Shown: positions 19,135 through 28,365 of the stretch, one piece after another
Layout of the letters: every line of letters starts with the position of its first letter
Position numbering within the stretch: the first letter of the stretch is position 1
DNA from: Polaribacter sp. Z022
GTDB lineage: Bacteria; Bacteroidota; Bacteroidia; Flavobacteriales; Flavobacteriaceae
Length of the DNA: 64,000 nucleotides
Assembly (NCBI RefSeq): GCF_023555495.1
Contig: NZ_JALCZO010000001.1
Coordinates: forward strand, 434,001 to 498,000
Reading direction: 5' to 3'
The notes under the pieces: generated by a model
The model's input: the letters and a program-made list of their open reading frames with translations, nothing else
Databases searched by the model: none
What the model was told of the DNA's origin: nothing
Translations under genes and position numbers: made by a program

Positions 19135-19530
19135 ATGAAAAAAGACATCCAAATACCAGAAGTAACAGGTGTAGAAATGGCAGTTGTTTATGAATACAAT
19201 GATATTTATAAAACTGATGATTGGAACGTGTACATTATCAACAACAAAAATGTTGATTTAGAAATGATGGTTATTGTTACACAAGGATTTTCTGACACCA
19301 AAATATCTTCTTTATTTCGTAAAAAATTAGACAAACTACCAGCAAATTCTTTTGCTAAAATAGAGTTAATTCAACCAGAATTATTTAAGTTAAATAATCG
19401 TTTTCAAGTTACTTTCTTTGAAGGTAATACTTTGTATGAAAAAACATATATGTTTAAAGAAAATACGATTAAAGAAGGTGGCTTAAGAATGATTGATGAA
19501 ATTAAAAAACGTGGAATTTTAGCTAGTTAG
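19135..19530 (+). CDS. Conserved hypothetical protein downstream of pheS
   Basis: This 131-aa cytosolic protein is predicted mostly beta-strand (VYIINNKNVDLEMMVIVTQG, FAKIELIQPELFKLNNRF, QVTFFEGNTLYEKTYMF) and ends in a helix (MIDEIKKRGILAS). There is no signal peptide, membrane segment or familiar motif. It follows the DUF6881-like gene by 31 bp on the same strand, so it may be in the pheS operon. I do not recognise the family. Its end meets the convergent gene at 19532. Confidence 0.5.
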   Translation: MKKDIQIPEVTGVEMAVVYEYNDIYKTDDWNVYIINNKNVDLEMMVIVTQGFSDTKISSLFRKKLDKLPANSFAKIELIQPELFKLNNRFQVTFFEGNTLYEKTYMFKENTIKEGGLRMIDEIKKRGILAS

Positions 19531-19531
19531 G

Positions 19532-20020
19532 TTAATCAAAATCAGCTTCAAGCCTATTTATATTTGCAATATCTTTATTTAAGTATTTAATACTCACTTT
19601 TGGTGGAATTGAAATTTCTATACATGTTTCAGTAAATAGTAAATTATCTGTAGATAATTTAGACTGAAAATCATTAGCAACTAATAATGATTTTAAAATT
19701 AGTTTAAACATTTTCTTGTCTTTGTATTCTTCATACATAGTTTCAATTTCTTCTTTTGATACTTCTTTAAATCTACTAAAATGTATTTCTATTGATGGTG
19801 GGACAGAAACTCCAACAATTAATCTGTTGGTTTTAAAACCTGCCTTTTCTAAAAAAGGTAAAACATTAAAAACATCTTTAACGTAGTTTATAAATTTATC
19901 TTTTGTGCTTGTACCAATATCTCCTATTTTTGAAATTCCACTTTTAAATTGTTCAAAAACTTGGTCTGCTCCAACAGAAATTGATTTACTTGTTTTTTTA
20001 AGAATATTTTTATCTTTCAT
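19532..20020 (-). CDS. Conserved hypothetical protein
   Basis: This 162-aa protein has a Lys/Ser-rich N-terminus (KKTSKSISVGADQVFEQFKS) and no signal peptide. The central part, LIVGVSVPPSIEIHFSRF, and a similar later stretch, CIEISIPPKVSIKYL, look like a duplicated beta-hairpin unit with a conserved PP turn. It lies 9 bp after the NhaC-type antiporter gene and is probably co-transcribed with it. No function can be assigned. Confidence 0.5.
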   Translation of the reverse strand: MKDKNILKKTSKSISVGADQVFEQFKSGISKIGDIGTSTKDKFINYVKDVFNVLPFLEKAGFKTNRLIVGVSVPPSIEIHFSRFKEVSKEEIETMYEEYKDKKMFKLILKSLLVANDFQSKLSTDNLLFTETCIEISIPPKVSIKYLNKDIANINRLEADFD

Positions 20021-20029
20021 TCTACTTTA

Positions 20030-21505
20030 TTACCCTAAAAATCCAATAACTAAATACAATAAAACAGTAATTACACCACCAACTAAAGCATAGGGTAGTT
20101 GTGTTTTTACATGGTCTATATGATCACTTGCAGAAGACATTGATGATATAATAGAAGTATCAGAAATTGGCGAACAATGATCTCCAAAAATACCTCCACC
20201 TAAAGTTGCTGCCACAACAATAGTAATATCTGCTCCATGAATATTAGCCATTGGTACAGAAATTGCCAACATAATTGCAAAAGTACCCCAAGAAGTTCCT
20301 GTAGAAAAAGCAATAAAAGAACTGATTATAAAAACTACTGCAGGTAATAATTCTGGAGATAGCCAATCTTTAGTTGCATTAGCAACATAAACACCTGTTT
20401 CTAATTCTTTACAAGCATCACCAATTGCAAAAGCTAACAGCATTAACAAAGCCAAAGGCATTAACTCACTAATTCCTTTTAAAGTTAAATTTACAGCTTC
20501 TTTTGGTTTCATAATTCCTTGTACAAAATACATAATCATTGCTACTAAAAGCGATGTAATTACAGCATATAAAACCGATGAAGAACCAGATCCTTCACCC
20601 ATTGCTTGTTGTACATGATTTAAAAATGATGTTGATTCTTTTACAGCAGACCAACCTGTATACGCTAAATTTATTGGCATCATACAAACCATTACCAAAA
20701 GTGGCACAATCATATTATACGCTTTCGCTTGAATTCCTTCTTTTGGAGGAAAAGAAGTAATTTCATCAGAAATCATTGGTTTAGAACCCTCATTCATTAA
20801 CAAACCTGTTTCTTTAGTTCTAATTTCTGCCTTTTTCATCGGACCAAAATCCTTCTTAAAAAGTATGATAAAAAACAAAATAGCAATTGCTAATAATGGA
20901 TAAAAATTATACACAATAGAAGAAATCATTACCGAAAATGGTTTGTCTATTCCTTGAGTTAATAACAACCCCATAATAAAAGCTCCCCAAGCATTAAAAG
21001 GAATTAAAATAGAAGATGGTGCAGAACTAGAATCTGCTATATAAGCTAATTTTTCTCTAGGAATTCCTAATTTATCAAAAATTGGACGATATAAAGTTCC
21101 AACTGTTAAAGAACTAATACTTGTTTCTACAAATAATAAAAGTCCTGTAAATGTTGCCAAAACCTGCACCATAACTCTGCTATATCCAGATTTTTTTCCT
21201 TCAAGTTTTACCAATTTTTTATTGATGATATTTATAAAACCTTCTACACCTCTAGAAAACTGAATAAAAATTAACAAGGCACCCACCAAAGCACTAAACA
21301 TTATGGTTCTAGTATTTCCTTTAGATTGAAAAACGTTTACCATTCCTTCAATCATTGCTAAAGTTCCGTCAATAGGATTCCAACCTTTTATTATTAACCA
21401 AGAAAACCAAATACCAAACAACAAAGCAATATATACTTGCTTGGTTCTTAATGCTAAAATAATGGCGATAATTGGTGGTAAAACTGAAAGAAATCCATAT
21501 TCCAT
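20030..21505 (-). CDS. NhaC-family Na+/H+ antiporter
   Basis: This polytopic inner-membrane protein has ten or more hydrophobic segments. NhaC/ArsB-superfamily motifs include SSSAPSSILIPFNAWGAFI and, near the C-terminus, FSTGTSWGTFAIMLAISVP and GGGIFGDHCSPISDTSIISS. It probably exchanges sodium for protons, which fits a marine organism. The frame is open up to an ATG at 21538. I prefer ATG 21505 (491 aa, MEYGFLSVLPP) because the likely promoter -7 element covers 21527-21534, and starting there removes an unlikely charged leader. It is followed by a 9-bp gap and a small unknown gene. Confidence 0.85.
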   Translation of the reverse strand: MEYGFLSVLPPIIAIILALRTKQVYIALLFGIWFSWLIIKGWNPIDGTLAMIEGMVNVFQSKGNTRTIMFSALVGALLIFIQFSRGVEGFINIINKKLVKLEGKKSGYSRVMVQVLATFTGLLLFVETSISSLTVGTLYRPIFDKLGIPREKLAYIADSSSAPSSILIPFNAWGAFIMGLLLTQGIDKPFSVMISSIVYNFYPLLAIAILFFIILFKKDFGPMKKAEIRTKETGLLMNEGSKPMISDEITSFPPKEGIQAKAYNMIVPLLVMVCMMPINLAYTGWSAVKESTSFLNHVQQAMGEGSGSSSVLYAVITSLLVAMIMYFVQGIMKPKEAVNLTLKGISELMPLALLMLLAFAIGDACKELETGVYVANATKDWLSPELLPAVVFIISSFIAFSTGTSWGTFAIMLAISVPMANIHGADITIVVAATLGGGIFGDHCSPISDTSIISSMSSASDHIDHVKTQLPYALVGGVITVLLYLVIGFLG

Positions 21506-21526
21506 AAAAAGAGATTTTATTTTGCC

Positions 21527-21559
21527 TAAAGGTAACAATTATTAACACACATTATCAAT
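21527..21559 (-). promoter_or_regulatory. Probable promoter of the NhaC gene
   Basis: On the minus strand: ATTG (21556-21559), a 21-bp spacer, then TACCTTTA (21527-21534), which is one base off TAnnTTTG. If used, transcription starts near 21520 and translation must begin at 21505 rather than 21538. Confidence 0.4.
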
Positions 21560-21596
21560 TGTAATTTTGTAAATTGGTCACCAATTTATTACGATA

Positions 21597-22139
21597 ATGT
21601 CAAAATTTTACACAAAACTTACCTCAAGACTTCAAAAGTTTATCGAAGTTCAAAAAATTTTCTTTGTAGCAACTGCTCCTGTTTCTGGACGCATAAATTT
21701 ATCACCAAAAGGAATGGATTCCTTTAGAGTTATAGATGAAAACCGAGTGTTGTGGTTAAATGTAACAGGAAGTGGAAATGAAACTGCTGCTCATTTGTTA
21801 GAAAACAATAGAATTACCATGATGTTTTGTTCTTTTGAAGGTGCACCAAATATTTTACGCTTATATGGAAAAGGTAAAGAAATAAAAGAAGGTGATGACA
21901 CTTGGAATGAATTAATAACATTGTTTCCAGAAACACCAGGAACACGTCAAATATTTGATATTACAATAGAATCTGCTCAAACTTCTTGTGGAATGTCTAT
22001 TCCTTTTTATGAATATAAAGGCGAAAGAAACGAATTAAATGATTGGGCTACAGAACAAGGAAAAGAAGGAATTTCTAAATATTGGGAAGAAAAAAACCAA
22101 ACAAGTATTGATGGTTTACCTACAAATATATTAGATTAA
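21597..22139 (+). CDS. Pyridoxamine 5'-phosphate oxidase-fold (PPOX) family protein
   Basis: This 180-aa flavin-fold protein has the N-terminal FVATAPVSGRINLSPKGMDS (substrate/FMN-facing strand), then NRITMMFCSFEGAPNILRLY, characteristic of the PPOX/split-barrel family. The C-terminus has a conserved SCGMSIPFYEY. It is similar to uncharacterised pyridoxamine-oxidase-related proteins rather than true PdxH, because the PdxH PLP-contact motifs are absent. It is transcribed divergently from NhaC. A TAATTTTG (21562-21569) lies 27 bp upstream as a possible -7 element. Confidence 0.8.
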   Translation: MSKFYTKLTSRLQKFIEVQKIFFVATAPVSGRINLSPKGMDSFRVIDENRVLWLNVTGSGNETAAHLLENNRITMMFCSFEGAPNILRLYGKGKEIKEGDDTWNELITLFPETPGTRQIFDITIESAQTSCGMSIPFYEYKGERNELNDWATEQGKEGISKYWEEKNQTSIDGLPTNILD

Positions 22140-22158
22140 TTTTTTCTTTAACAAAAAT

Positions 22159-22261
22159 GTCTCCTCGAGCATTACAGAGTTTAAAATAGTTTTTAAATGA
22201 AAGTATCGAACGCAGTTCTCGAGAGGTTATTATTTAGGTTTCGACTGCGCTCAACCTGACA
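22159..22261. repeat. Intergenic palindromic element R1
   Basis: The segment contains the inverted pair CCTCGAG / CTCGAGAGG about 50 bp apart, and ends in TCGACTGCGCTCAACCTGAC, a sequence type that recurs between genes in flavobacteria. It lies between the PPOX and glpD genes and carries no ORF. Relationship to R2-R5 is loose. Confidence 0.45.
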
Positions 22262-22272
22262 AAAATTAAAAA

Positions 22273-23919
22273 ATGAACAATTTTTCATACTTCAACAGAG
22301 AAAATATTACCAAAAATTTACAAGAAACAGAATTTGATGTTTTAATTATTGGTGGCGGAATTACAGGTGCAGGAATCGCTTTAGACGCAGCTTCACGTGG
22401 AATGAAAGTTGCTTTAATAGAAAAAAACGATTTTGCTTCTGGAACTAGTAGTAAATCAACAAAACTAATTCATGGAGGATTGCGTTATCTAAAACAATTC
22501 GATTTTTGGTTGGTAAAAGAAGTGGGTACAGAACGTGCTATTGTCCACGATTTAGCACCTCACCTTGTTGTTCCAGAGAAAATGATTTTACCTCTTATAG
22601 AAGGTGGAACTTATGGTTCTTGGTTGACTTCTATTGGCTTAAAAGTATATGATATTTTAGCTTCTGTAGAAGGTGAAGACAAACGTAAAATGTTAGATAA
22701 AGAAGAGGCTTTAGATAAAGAACCTTTGTTACCAAAAAGTATTTTAAATGGTGCTGGTTATTATGCAGAATATAGAACAGATGATGCTCGTTTAACTATT
22801 GAGGTTTTAAAAACTGCATTAAACTATGATGCTAAAATGTTGAACTATGTTGAGGCTACCGATTTTATTTACGAAGAAAATAAAGTTGTTGGCGCTAAAG
22901 TAAAAGACAATATCTCTAACAATTCTTTTAATATAAAAGCAAAATATGTTGTGAATGCAACAGGTCCTTGGGTAGATAATTTGCGTCAGAAAAATCACTC
23001 TAAACAAGGAAAACGTTTACACTTAACAAAAGGAGTACATTTAGTTGTTGCTCATGATAAACTACCTGTTAAACAATCTGTTTATTTTGATATTCCAGAT
23101 GGTAGAATGATGTTTGCAATTCCTCGTGGAAAAGTTACTTATTTTGGAACCACAGATACCAATTATCAAGAAGATAAAAACAATGTAGAAACTAATTTAG
23201 TAGATGCTACTTATTTAATTTCTGCTGTTAATAATATGTTTCCAGAAATTCATTTAACGCTAGATGATATTCAATCTTCCTGGGCAGGATTAAGACCATT
23301 AATTCATGAAGAAGGAAAATCTGCATCAGAATTATCAAGAAAAGATGAAATTTTTGTTTCAGATTCTGAATTAATTTCTATTGCTGGTGGAAAATTAACG
23401 GGTTATAGAAAAATGGCAGAACGAATTGTAGATTTAGTTGGTAAAAAATACAAACGTAGATTTGAGCATGAATTTGATGAGATTAAAACCAAAGAAATTG
23501 CTCTTTCTGGTGGAACTTTTAAAAATTATCAAGAAGTTTTAAGTTATACTGATGCTATTCAAAATAGAATTTCAGAAGTAGATTTCAATAGAAAAGATGC
23601 AGAATATTTAGTGCATAATTATGGAAAACAAACTGATATTATCTTGCAAAAATTTGATGATTTAATGCACGATAATATGCAAGAAAAAATGATTAAAGCA
23701 GAAGTTTGGTTTACCATTAATTATGAAATGACTTGCTCTGTAACAGACTTTTTTATGCGTAGAACTGGACGTTTGTTTTTTGACAGACCAAGTGTAGATT
23801 TGTATAAAAAACTGGTTTTAGAGTTGTTTAAAAAAGAATTTTCTTGGAATGAAATTACCCTTACACAACAACAACAAGAATTAGATAAATATTTAAAAGT
23901 TGCAACTACTTTTGAGTAA
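22273..23919 (+). CDS. glpD: FAD-dependent glycerol-3-phosphate dehydrogenase
   Basis: This 548-aa enzyme oxidises glycerol 3-phosphate to DHAP at the membrane and passes electrons to quinone. The N-terminal FAD motif is FDVLIIGGGITGAGIALDAA (21-40), followed by the signature SSKSTKLIHGGLRYL (about 60-74). Later features are VNATGPWVDNLR, RGKVTYFGTTDTNY and the C-terminal GlpD cap domain (AEVWFTINYEMTCSVTDFF, RRTGRLFF). It complements gpsA, the biosynthetic enzyme, 4 kb downstream. Its 3' end overlaps the convergent Kelch gene by 14 bp. Confidence 0.95.
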   Translation: MNNFSYFNRENITKNLQETEFDVLIIGGGITGAGIALDAASRGMKVALIEKNDFASGTSSKSTKLIHGGLRYLKQFDFWLVKEVGTERAIVHDLAPHLVVPEKMILPLIEGGTYGSWLTSIGLKVYDILASVEGEDKRKMLDKEEALDKEPLLPKSILNGAGYYAEYRTDDARLTIEVLKTALNYDAKMLNYVEATDFIYEENKVVGAKVKDNISNNSFNIKAKYVVNATGPWVDNLRQKNHSKQGKRLHLTKGVHLVVAHDKLPVKQSVYFDIPDGRMMFAIPRGKVTYFGTTDTNYQEDKNNVETNLVDATYLISAVNNMFPEIHLTLDDIQSSWAGLRPLIHEEGKSASELSRKDEIFVSDSELISIAGGKLTGYRKMAERIVDLVGKKYKRRFEHEFDEIKTKEIALSGGTFKNYQEVLSYTDAIQNRISEVDFNRKDAEYLVHNYGKQTDIILQKFDDLMHDNMQEKMIKAEVWFTINYEMTCSVTDFFMRRTGRLFFDRPSVDLYKKLVLELFKKEFSWNEITLTQQQQELDKYLKVATTFE

Positions 23920-25252
23920 GTGTTTTTGTGTTTATGGGTTTTGTTTTTACAAATTCTGAAACGTTTATAGAATAAAATCCATTTGATGGAAATTTTCTAT
24001 AATCTTCTACATGATAACCACCAACAACATATAAAGTTTCATTAAAACAATGTATTTTAGTTTCGTTTAAATTTAAATCTACTTTATACTCTTTTAAGAG
24101 GTTTGTTTTAGGTTCAAAAGTTGTTATTTTTCCTGCTTCCTTTAGGTAAATAAAATCATTATCTTTTGTAATAGCAGGTTTTTTCATCCCTCTAAAAAGG
24201 TTTCCTTCTTGTTTCCATTTTCCTGTCTTTAAATTAAAAGACTCTATTGTTGTAAATGCTTTTTTATTGAACCCTCCAAAAAAGTATAATTTATCTTTAA
24301 AAACAATTCCATTTACTTCTTTTCCTTTTGGCATTTTACTTAAAAAATACCAATAACCTGTTTCTAAATCGTAAAAATGAATATCATTAGAATACACAAT
24401 ATTTCCATTTTTATGCTTTTTTATAGAGCCACCAAAAACTATTATTTTATTATCGTATAAAACAGTACCAAAATCTACTGCTTGGTGTGGATTTGTTTTA
24501 TCTTTTTTAATAGATAAATCTTTTAAAGAAACTACTTCTATTTGATTAACTAATAACTCTCTAGATTTCTTTTTAGATAGTTGTTTCCCTCCAATTAAAA
24601 AAACTGTGTCTTTATAAGAAATGGCATTATAATTGGCTCTATTAATTACTTTATCTTTACTAAGATTCCATTTTTTATCAGAAATATTATAGAATTGTAT
24701 ATCTCCTATATAATTGTTAAAACTAATAGGTTTTGGCTTTTGTAAAAACCTCATAATTTCAAGTTCATTACTAAATTGAACAGCTTCTAACCCTTCTTTA
24801 TTTTTTTCTTGTTTACTAGAAACATCACCTCCAAAAACATATATTTTATTATTATTTAAAACTGAAGCAAAAGAATAGACCGCTTTTGGTAAATCTTGCA
24901 ATTTTTTAAATTCTATTGCACTTTTATATTTTTTATTGGTGCTAATTTTTATGCCATCTAGTGTTTCTTGTTTTTCATGAAGATAAATAACTAGTGGTGT
25001 TTTATTTAAAGTAAAATTTATTTTTTGAGTTTCATATTTTAAGTGAGAAACAGAAAATGATATAATATTCTCATTTTTTAAATTGAAAGAAAACTCACCT
25101 TTAGAGTTTGTGTAAATGGTTTTATTAATGAAAAAAACATGAGCTCTTTCTATAGGTTCTTTCGTTTCAGAATCTAAAATTTTCCCTGTAATTTTTTGCG
25201 AAAAAGTAATTGAAGTAAAGAAAATAAATAAAAGTATAATTTGATTTTTCAT
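23906..25252 (-). CDS. Secreted CarboxypepD_reg-like plus Kelch-repeat protein
   Basis: The open frame extends to 25327, but the convincing start is the ATG at 25252, which begins a signal peptide (MKNQIILLFIFF ... FSQ) and avoids overlap with the MFS gene. The product is 448 aa. Residues 20-105 form a carboxypeptidase-regulatory-like domain (ITGKILDSETKEPIERAHVF ... NSKGEFSFNL). From about 120 onward come at least five Kelch-type blades (NKIYVFGGD, DTVFLIGGK, NKIIVFGGS, DKLYFFGGF, ETLYVVGGY). Together this suggests a periplasmic or outer-membrane beta-propeller of unknown function. It is the last gene of the gpsA operon, 49 bp after the MFS gene. Confidence 0.82.
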   Translation of the reverse strand: MKNQIILLFIFFTSITFSQKITGKILDSETKEPIERAHVFFINKTIYTNSKGEFSFNLKNENIISFSVSHLKYETQKINFTLNKTPLVIYLHEKQETLDGIKISTNKKYKSAIEFKKLQDLPKAVYSFASVLNNNKIYVFGGDVSSKQEKNKEGLEAVQFSNELEIMRFLQKPKPISFNNYIGDIQFYNISDKKWNLSKDKVINRANYNAISYKDTVFLIGGKQLSKKKSRELLVNQIEVVSLKDLSIKKDKTNPHQAVDFGTVLYDNKIIVFGGSIKKHKNGNIVYSNDIHFYDLETGYWYFLSKMPKGKEVNGIVFKDKLYFFGGFNKKAFTTIESFNLKTGKWKQEGNLFRGMKKPAITKDNDFIYLKEAGKITTFEPKTNLLKEYKVDLNLNETKIHCFNETLYVVGGYHVEDYRKFPSNGFYSINVSEFVKTKPINTKTLTQK

Positions 25253-25301
25253 AATATTATTTTTCTTTTTTACATCAAAAACTATACCTCTTTTAGAAAT
25301 A

Positions 25302-26570
25302 TTATTCTTCCTTTTCGTTGGCTTCAATATCTTCTGTTAAATCTAGTTCTCTTAAAGTAGGGTTTAAAGCTCCAGTTGCAACAACTGTAATTAAAGTCAT
25401 GGTTCCTCCAAAAACTACGGCCATTACTGGTCCTAATATTTTTGCTGCTAATCCACTTTCAAAAGCACCAAGTTCGTTAGAAGAACCTACAAACATAGAA
25501 TTTACAGAAGAAACTCTACCTCTCATATCATCTGGTGTTTTTAATTGTAAAATTGTTTGACGAATTACCATAGAAATTCCATCTGCAGCACCACTAATAA
25601 ATAAAGCTAATATACTAACCCAAAAAATAGAAGATAATCCAAAACCAATAATACTTAACCCAAAAATAAAGACAGAAACCAGCATTTTTTTACCTGTATT
25701 TCTATTGATAGGAATATAAGTTGTTAAAAACATAGTTACAATACTTCCCATAGAAATTGAAGCATTTAAAATACCAAATCCTTCTGGACCAACTTTTAAA
25801 ACATCTTGTGCAAAAACCGATAAAATTGCTACAGTACCTCCAAATAATACTGCTATCATATCTAAAGATAAAACACCTAAAATAGCTTTGTTTTGAAATA
25901 CAAATTTTACTCCTGTTTTTAAACTATCCATCATAGGTTCTCCAATCTTTTTATTTAAAATTGGTTTCTTTTTAATTTGAAAAAGAACAATTAATGAAAG
26001 AATTACTAAAATAAAAACGAGCGATAATGTTTTATCTACACCAATCCAACTTATAAAAAACCCTCCAAACAAAGCTCCAGAAACAGAGGCTGTTTTCCAT
26101 GTACTGGTGCTCCAAGTTGCAGCATTATGATATATTTTTTTAGGAACCAATAAAGCAACTAAAGAAAAAATTGTAGGACCAAAAAATGATCTTAAAAATC
26201 CACCAAAAAAGACCAAAGCATAAATAGAATATAAAATAGCATTTGTAGACCAGTTAGCAACAATACTTTTAGATGTTAAAAGAAATAACCCTAAACTTAT
26301 TAAAGAAAATGCTGCAGTACAAATGGCTAATAAATTCCTTTTTTCGTTTTGATCTACAATATGGCCTGCAAATAAAGCCATAGAAAATGCTGGAATAATT
26401 TCCATTAAACCAATTATTCCTAAAGAAAGTGGATCTTTTGTTATAGAATATACTTGCCATTCTATAACAATAAATTGCATAGACCAACCAAAAACAAGTA
26501 GAAACCTTACAAATAAAAAAATATTAAATTCTTTTATTCTTAATGCTGCATAAGGATCGTTTTTAGCCAT
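25302..26570 (-). CDS. MFS transporter (EntS-like family)
   Basis: This 422-aa permease has twelve predicted helices. The N-terminal FNIFLFVRFLLVFGWSMQF and the loop FAGHIVDQNEKRNLL (the MFS motif A position between helices 2 and 3) resemble the MFS_3 group that includes the enterobactin exporter EntS and macrolide exporters. The conserved RQTILQLKTPDDMRGRVSSV in the second half is typical of this subfamily. The substrate is unknown. It starts 3 bp after the ACT-domain gene. Confidence 0.88.
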   Translation of the reverse strand: MAKNDPYAALRIKEFNIFLFVRFLLVFGWSMQFIVIEWQVYSITKDPLSLGIIGLMEIIPAFSMALFAGHIVDQNEKRNLLAICTAAFSLISLGLFLLTSKSIVANWSTNAILYSIYALVFFGGFLRSFFGPTIFSLVALLVPKKIYHNAATWSTSTWKTASVSGALFGGFFISWIGVDKTLSLVFILVILSLIVLFQIKKKPILNKKIGEPMMDSLKTGVKFVFQNKAILGVLSLDMIAVLFGGTVAILSVFAQDVLKVGPEGFGILNASISMGSIVTMFLTTYIPINRNTGKKMLVSVFIFGLSIIGFGLSSIFWVSILALFISGAADGISMVIRQTILQLKTPDDMRGRVSSVNSMFVGSSNELGAFESGLAAKILGPVMAVVFGGTMTLITVVATGALNPTLRELDLTEDIEANEKEE

Positions 26571-26573
26571 TAG

Positions 26574-27233
26574 TTAGCTTAATTTCATATCCATTAAAAT
26601 AGCAAATGTTTGATTAATATCTTCTTCTTTTACAACAATAGTCATTTCGTTAGTAGTAGAAATAATTTCTTGTAAAGGAATATCTGCCCAAGCTAATTGC
26701 TTTAATATAAAATAATAAACACCAGATTGTTCTAAATTTTCTACAGGTAATTTTATTGTAATAGAAGCTAATTCTAACATACTATGTGTTAAAATTTCTT
26801 TTTCAAATATTTCTTGAACAAAAGGTTGTAAGTTTTTACTTGTAACAATATTTGTTTCAAAAATACCTTGAGAAACCGTTAAAAAGTAATCAGAATTTTC
26901 GGCAGATTTTGTAAGAATTTTTGCAATTTCTTTTAATAAAGAAGGAGTATTTTTAAAAGTAAAGTCGCACAAATCAGAACGTACAATAACATCACCTAAA
27001 TCTAAAGCTAGTTTTTTAATGTTCTTTCTTATGCGTAATTCACTTGCAGGTGAAAGTCTGTTAATAGCCATCATTACTGCACCCACCTTAACATCTTTCT
27101 TTAAAATTGTAGAGACTTCTGGTAAAATAATTCTAGCTAAAGAAGAAACATTTATTAATTTTTCATTTAAAGCTTCTTCAATAAAAGGTGTTTTTCTAAT
27201 TGTACTTTCTACTACTTCTTGTATTGTTTTCAT
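26574..27233 (-). CDS. ACT-domain protein, aspartokinase-regulatory-like without a kinase domain
   Basis: This 219-aa soluble protein has a helical N-terminal part (1-85: TIRKTPFIEEALNEKLINVS ... VGAVMMAINRL) that looks like a winged-helix or helical module. Two ACT-like betaalphabeta units follow (about 85-150 and 155-219; LEQSGVYYFILKQLAWADIP and STTNEMTIVVKEEDINQTFA match the aspartokinase ACT pattern). No kinase domain is present, although relatives are often labelled aspartate kinase. It may be an amino-acid sensor. It sits between gpsA and an MFS gene on the same strand. Confidence 0.65.
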   Translation of the reverse strand: MKTIQEVVESTIRKTPFIEEALNEKLINVSSLARIILPEVSTILKKDVKVGAVMMAINRLSPASELRIRKNIKKLALDLGDVIVRSDLCDFTFKNTPSLLKEIAKILTKSAENSDYFLTVSQGIFETNIVTSKNLQPFVQEIFEKEILTHSMLELASITIKLPVENLEQSGVYYFILKQLAWADIPLQEIISTTNEMTIVVKEEDINQTFAILMDMKLS

Positions 27234-27276
27234 AACTAATGTTTAAAAATTTATACGAATGTTCAAATTTAAACAA

Positions 27277-28272
27277 TTAATCTAAATTATCTGTCAATTT
27301 TTTAAATTCTTTTTTAGGGTTTTTATGATTATATAAAATATTATAAACAGTATCTATAATAGGTGTTTTTGCTTCATTTTCTTCTTTCATTTTAAAGGCG
27401 CTTTTTGTTGCGTAAAAACCTTCAGCAATCATACTCATTTCCATTTGAGCAGATTTTACTGTATATCCTTTACCTACCATGTTTCCAAACTGTCTATTTC
27501 TACTAAATATAGAGTAACCTGTAACTAACAAATCTCCTAAATAAGCAGAGTTATTAATGTTACGTTTCATTTTATGTACTTTTTTAATAAAGCGTTTCAT
27601 TTCTCTAATAGCATTACTCATTAAAACAGCCTGAAAATTATCTCCATAACCTAAACCATGAGCAATACCTGCAGCAACAGCATAAATATTTTTTAACATT
27701 GCAGCATATTCTGTTCCAATAATATCATCAGAAATTTTAGTTTTTATATACCAACTTTTTAAAGCATTGCTAATACATATTGCCTTTTCTTCATCTTGAC
27801 ATGCAATTGTTAAATAAGATAAACGTTCCATTGCAACTTCTTCTGCATGACAAGGACCAGTAATTACACCAATATTATTTAAAGGAATATTGTATTCTTT
27901 ATTAAAATGTTCGCCAATAATTAAACCTGTTTCTGGTACTATACCTTTAATTGCAGAAAAAATAATTTTATTTTCTAAAGAAGTAGTTAACTTTTTTAAT
28001 TCGCTAGTTAAAAAAGCAGAAGGTATTGCAAAAATTAATACATCGTAATTATCTATTGTATAATTAATATCACTAGACAAATCTAACTGATGTGCATAAA
28101 CATCTGCAGATTGTAAATAGTTTGGATTGTGATCATTTTCTTTTATATGTTCAATTGCTTGTTCATTTCTCATGTACCAACCAATTGTATCTTTATTTTC
28201 TGATAACATTTTAACAATGGCAGTTGCCCAACTTCCTCCACCTAAAACTGCTATTTTCTTTTGTTCACTCAT
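27277..28272 (-). CDS. gpsA: NAD(P)-dependent glycerol-3-phosphate dehydrogenase
   Basis: This enzyme reduces DHAP to sn-glycerol 3-phosphate for phospholipid synthesis. The 331-aa chain has the nucleotide motif VLGGGSWATAIV (9-20), K109 in FSAIKGIVPETG, the TGPCHAEEVA loop (138-147), and catalytic K194 in AAMLKNIYAVAAGIAHG. The length matches the family. It is the first gene of a minus-strand operon (gpsA, ACT protein, MFS, Kelch). Confidence 0.96.
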   Translation of the reverse strand: MSEQKKIAVLGGGSWATAIVKMLSENKDTIGWYMRNEQAIEHIKENDHNPNYLQSADVYAHQLDLSSDINYTIDNYDVLIFAIPSAFLTSELKKLTTSLENKIIFSAIKGIVPETGLIIGEHFNKEYNIPLNNIGVITGPCHAEEVAMERLSYLTIACQDEEKAICISNALKSWYIKTKISDDIIGTEYAAMLKNIYAVAAGIAHGLGYGDNFQAVLMSNAIREMKRFIKKVHKMKRNINNSAYLGDLLVTGYSIFSRNRQFGNMVGKGYTVKSAQMEMSMIAEGFYATKSAFKMKEENEAKTPIIDTVYNILYNHKNPKKEFKKLTDNLD

Positions 28273-28294
28273 TAAAAAATTATTTTTATAAAAT

Positions 28295-28302
28295 CAAAAG
28301 TA
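28295..28302 (-). promoter_or_regulatory. -7 element of gpsA
   Basis: On the minus strand this is TACTTTTG, an exact TAnnTTTG match 23 bp before the gpsA start. No clear -33 was found. Confidence 0.4.
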
Positions 28303-28341
28303 ATAAAATTAGTATCTATTGATGAATGCTTTGCTAATTAT

Positions 28342-28349
28342 TATATTTG
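28342..28349 (+). promoter_or_regulatory. -7 element of the lipoprotein esterase operon
   Basis: TATATTTG is an exact -7 match 17 bp before the start codon at 28366. An ATTG lies 20 bp further upstream as a weak -33. The divergent gpsA element is 40 bp away. Confidence 0.45.
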
Positions 28350-28365
28350 TGATAATTCAATTCTC

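Noticed and set aside
22390..22404. CACGTG-containing sequence in glpD as a fourth parS site
   Set aside because: The flanks differ at too many positions from TGTTNCACGTGAAACA; the same applies to CACGTG matches at about 2.55, 3.02, 3.15 and 52.49 kb.
25253..25327. N-terminal extension of the Kelch protein
   Set aside because: It overlaps the MFS gene end and would bury the signal peptide that begins at 25252.
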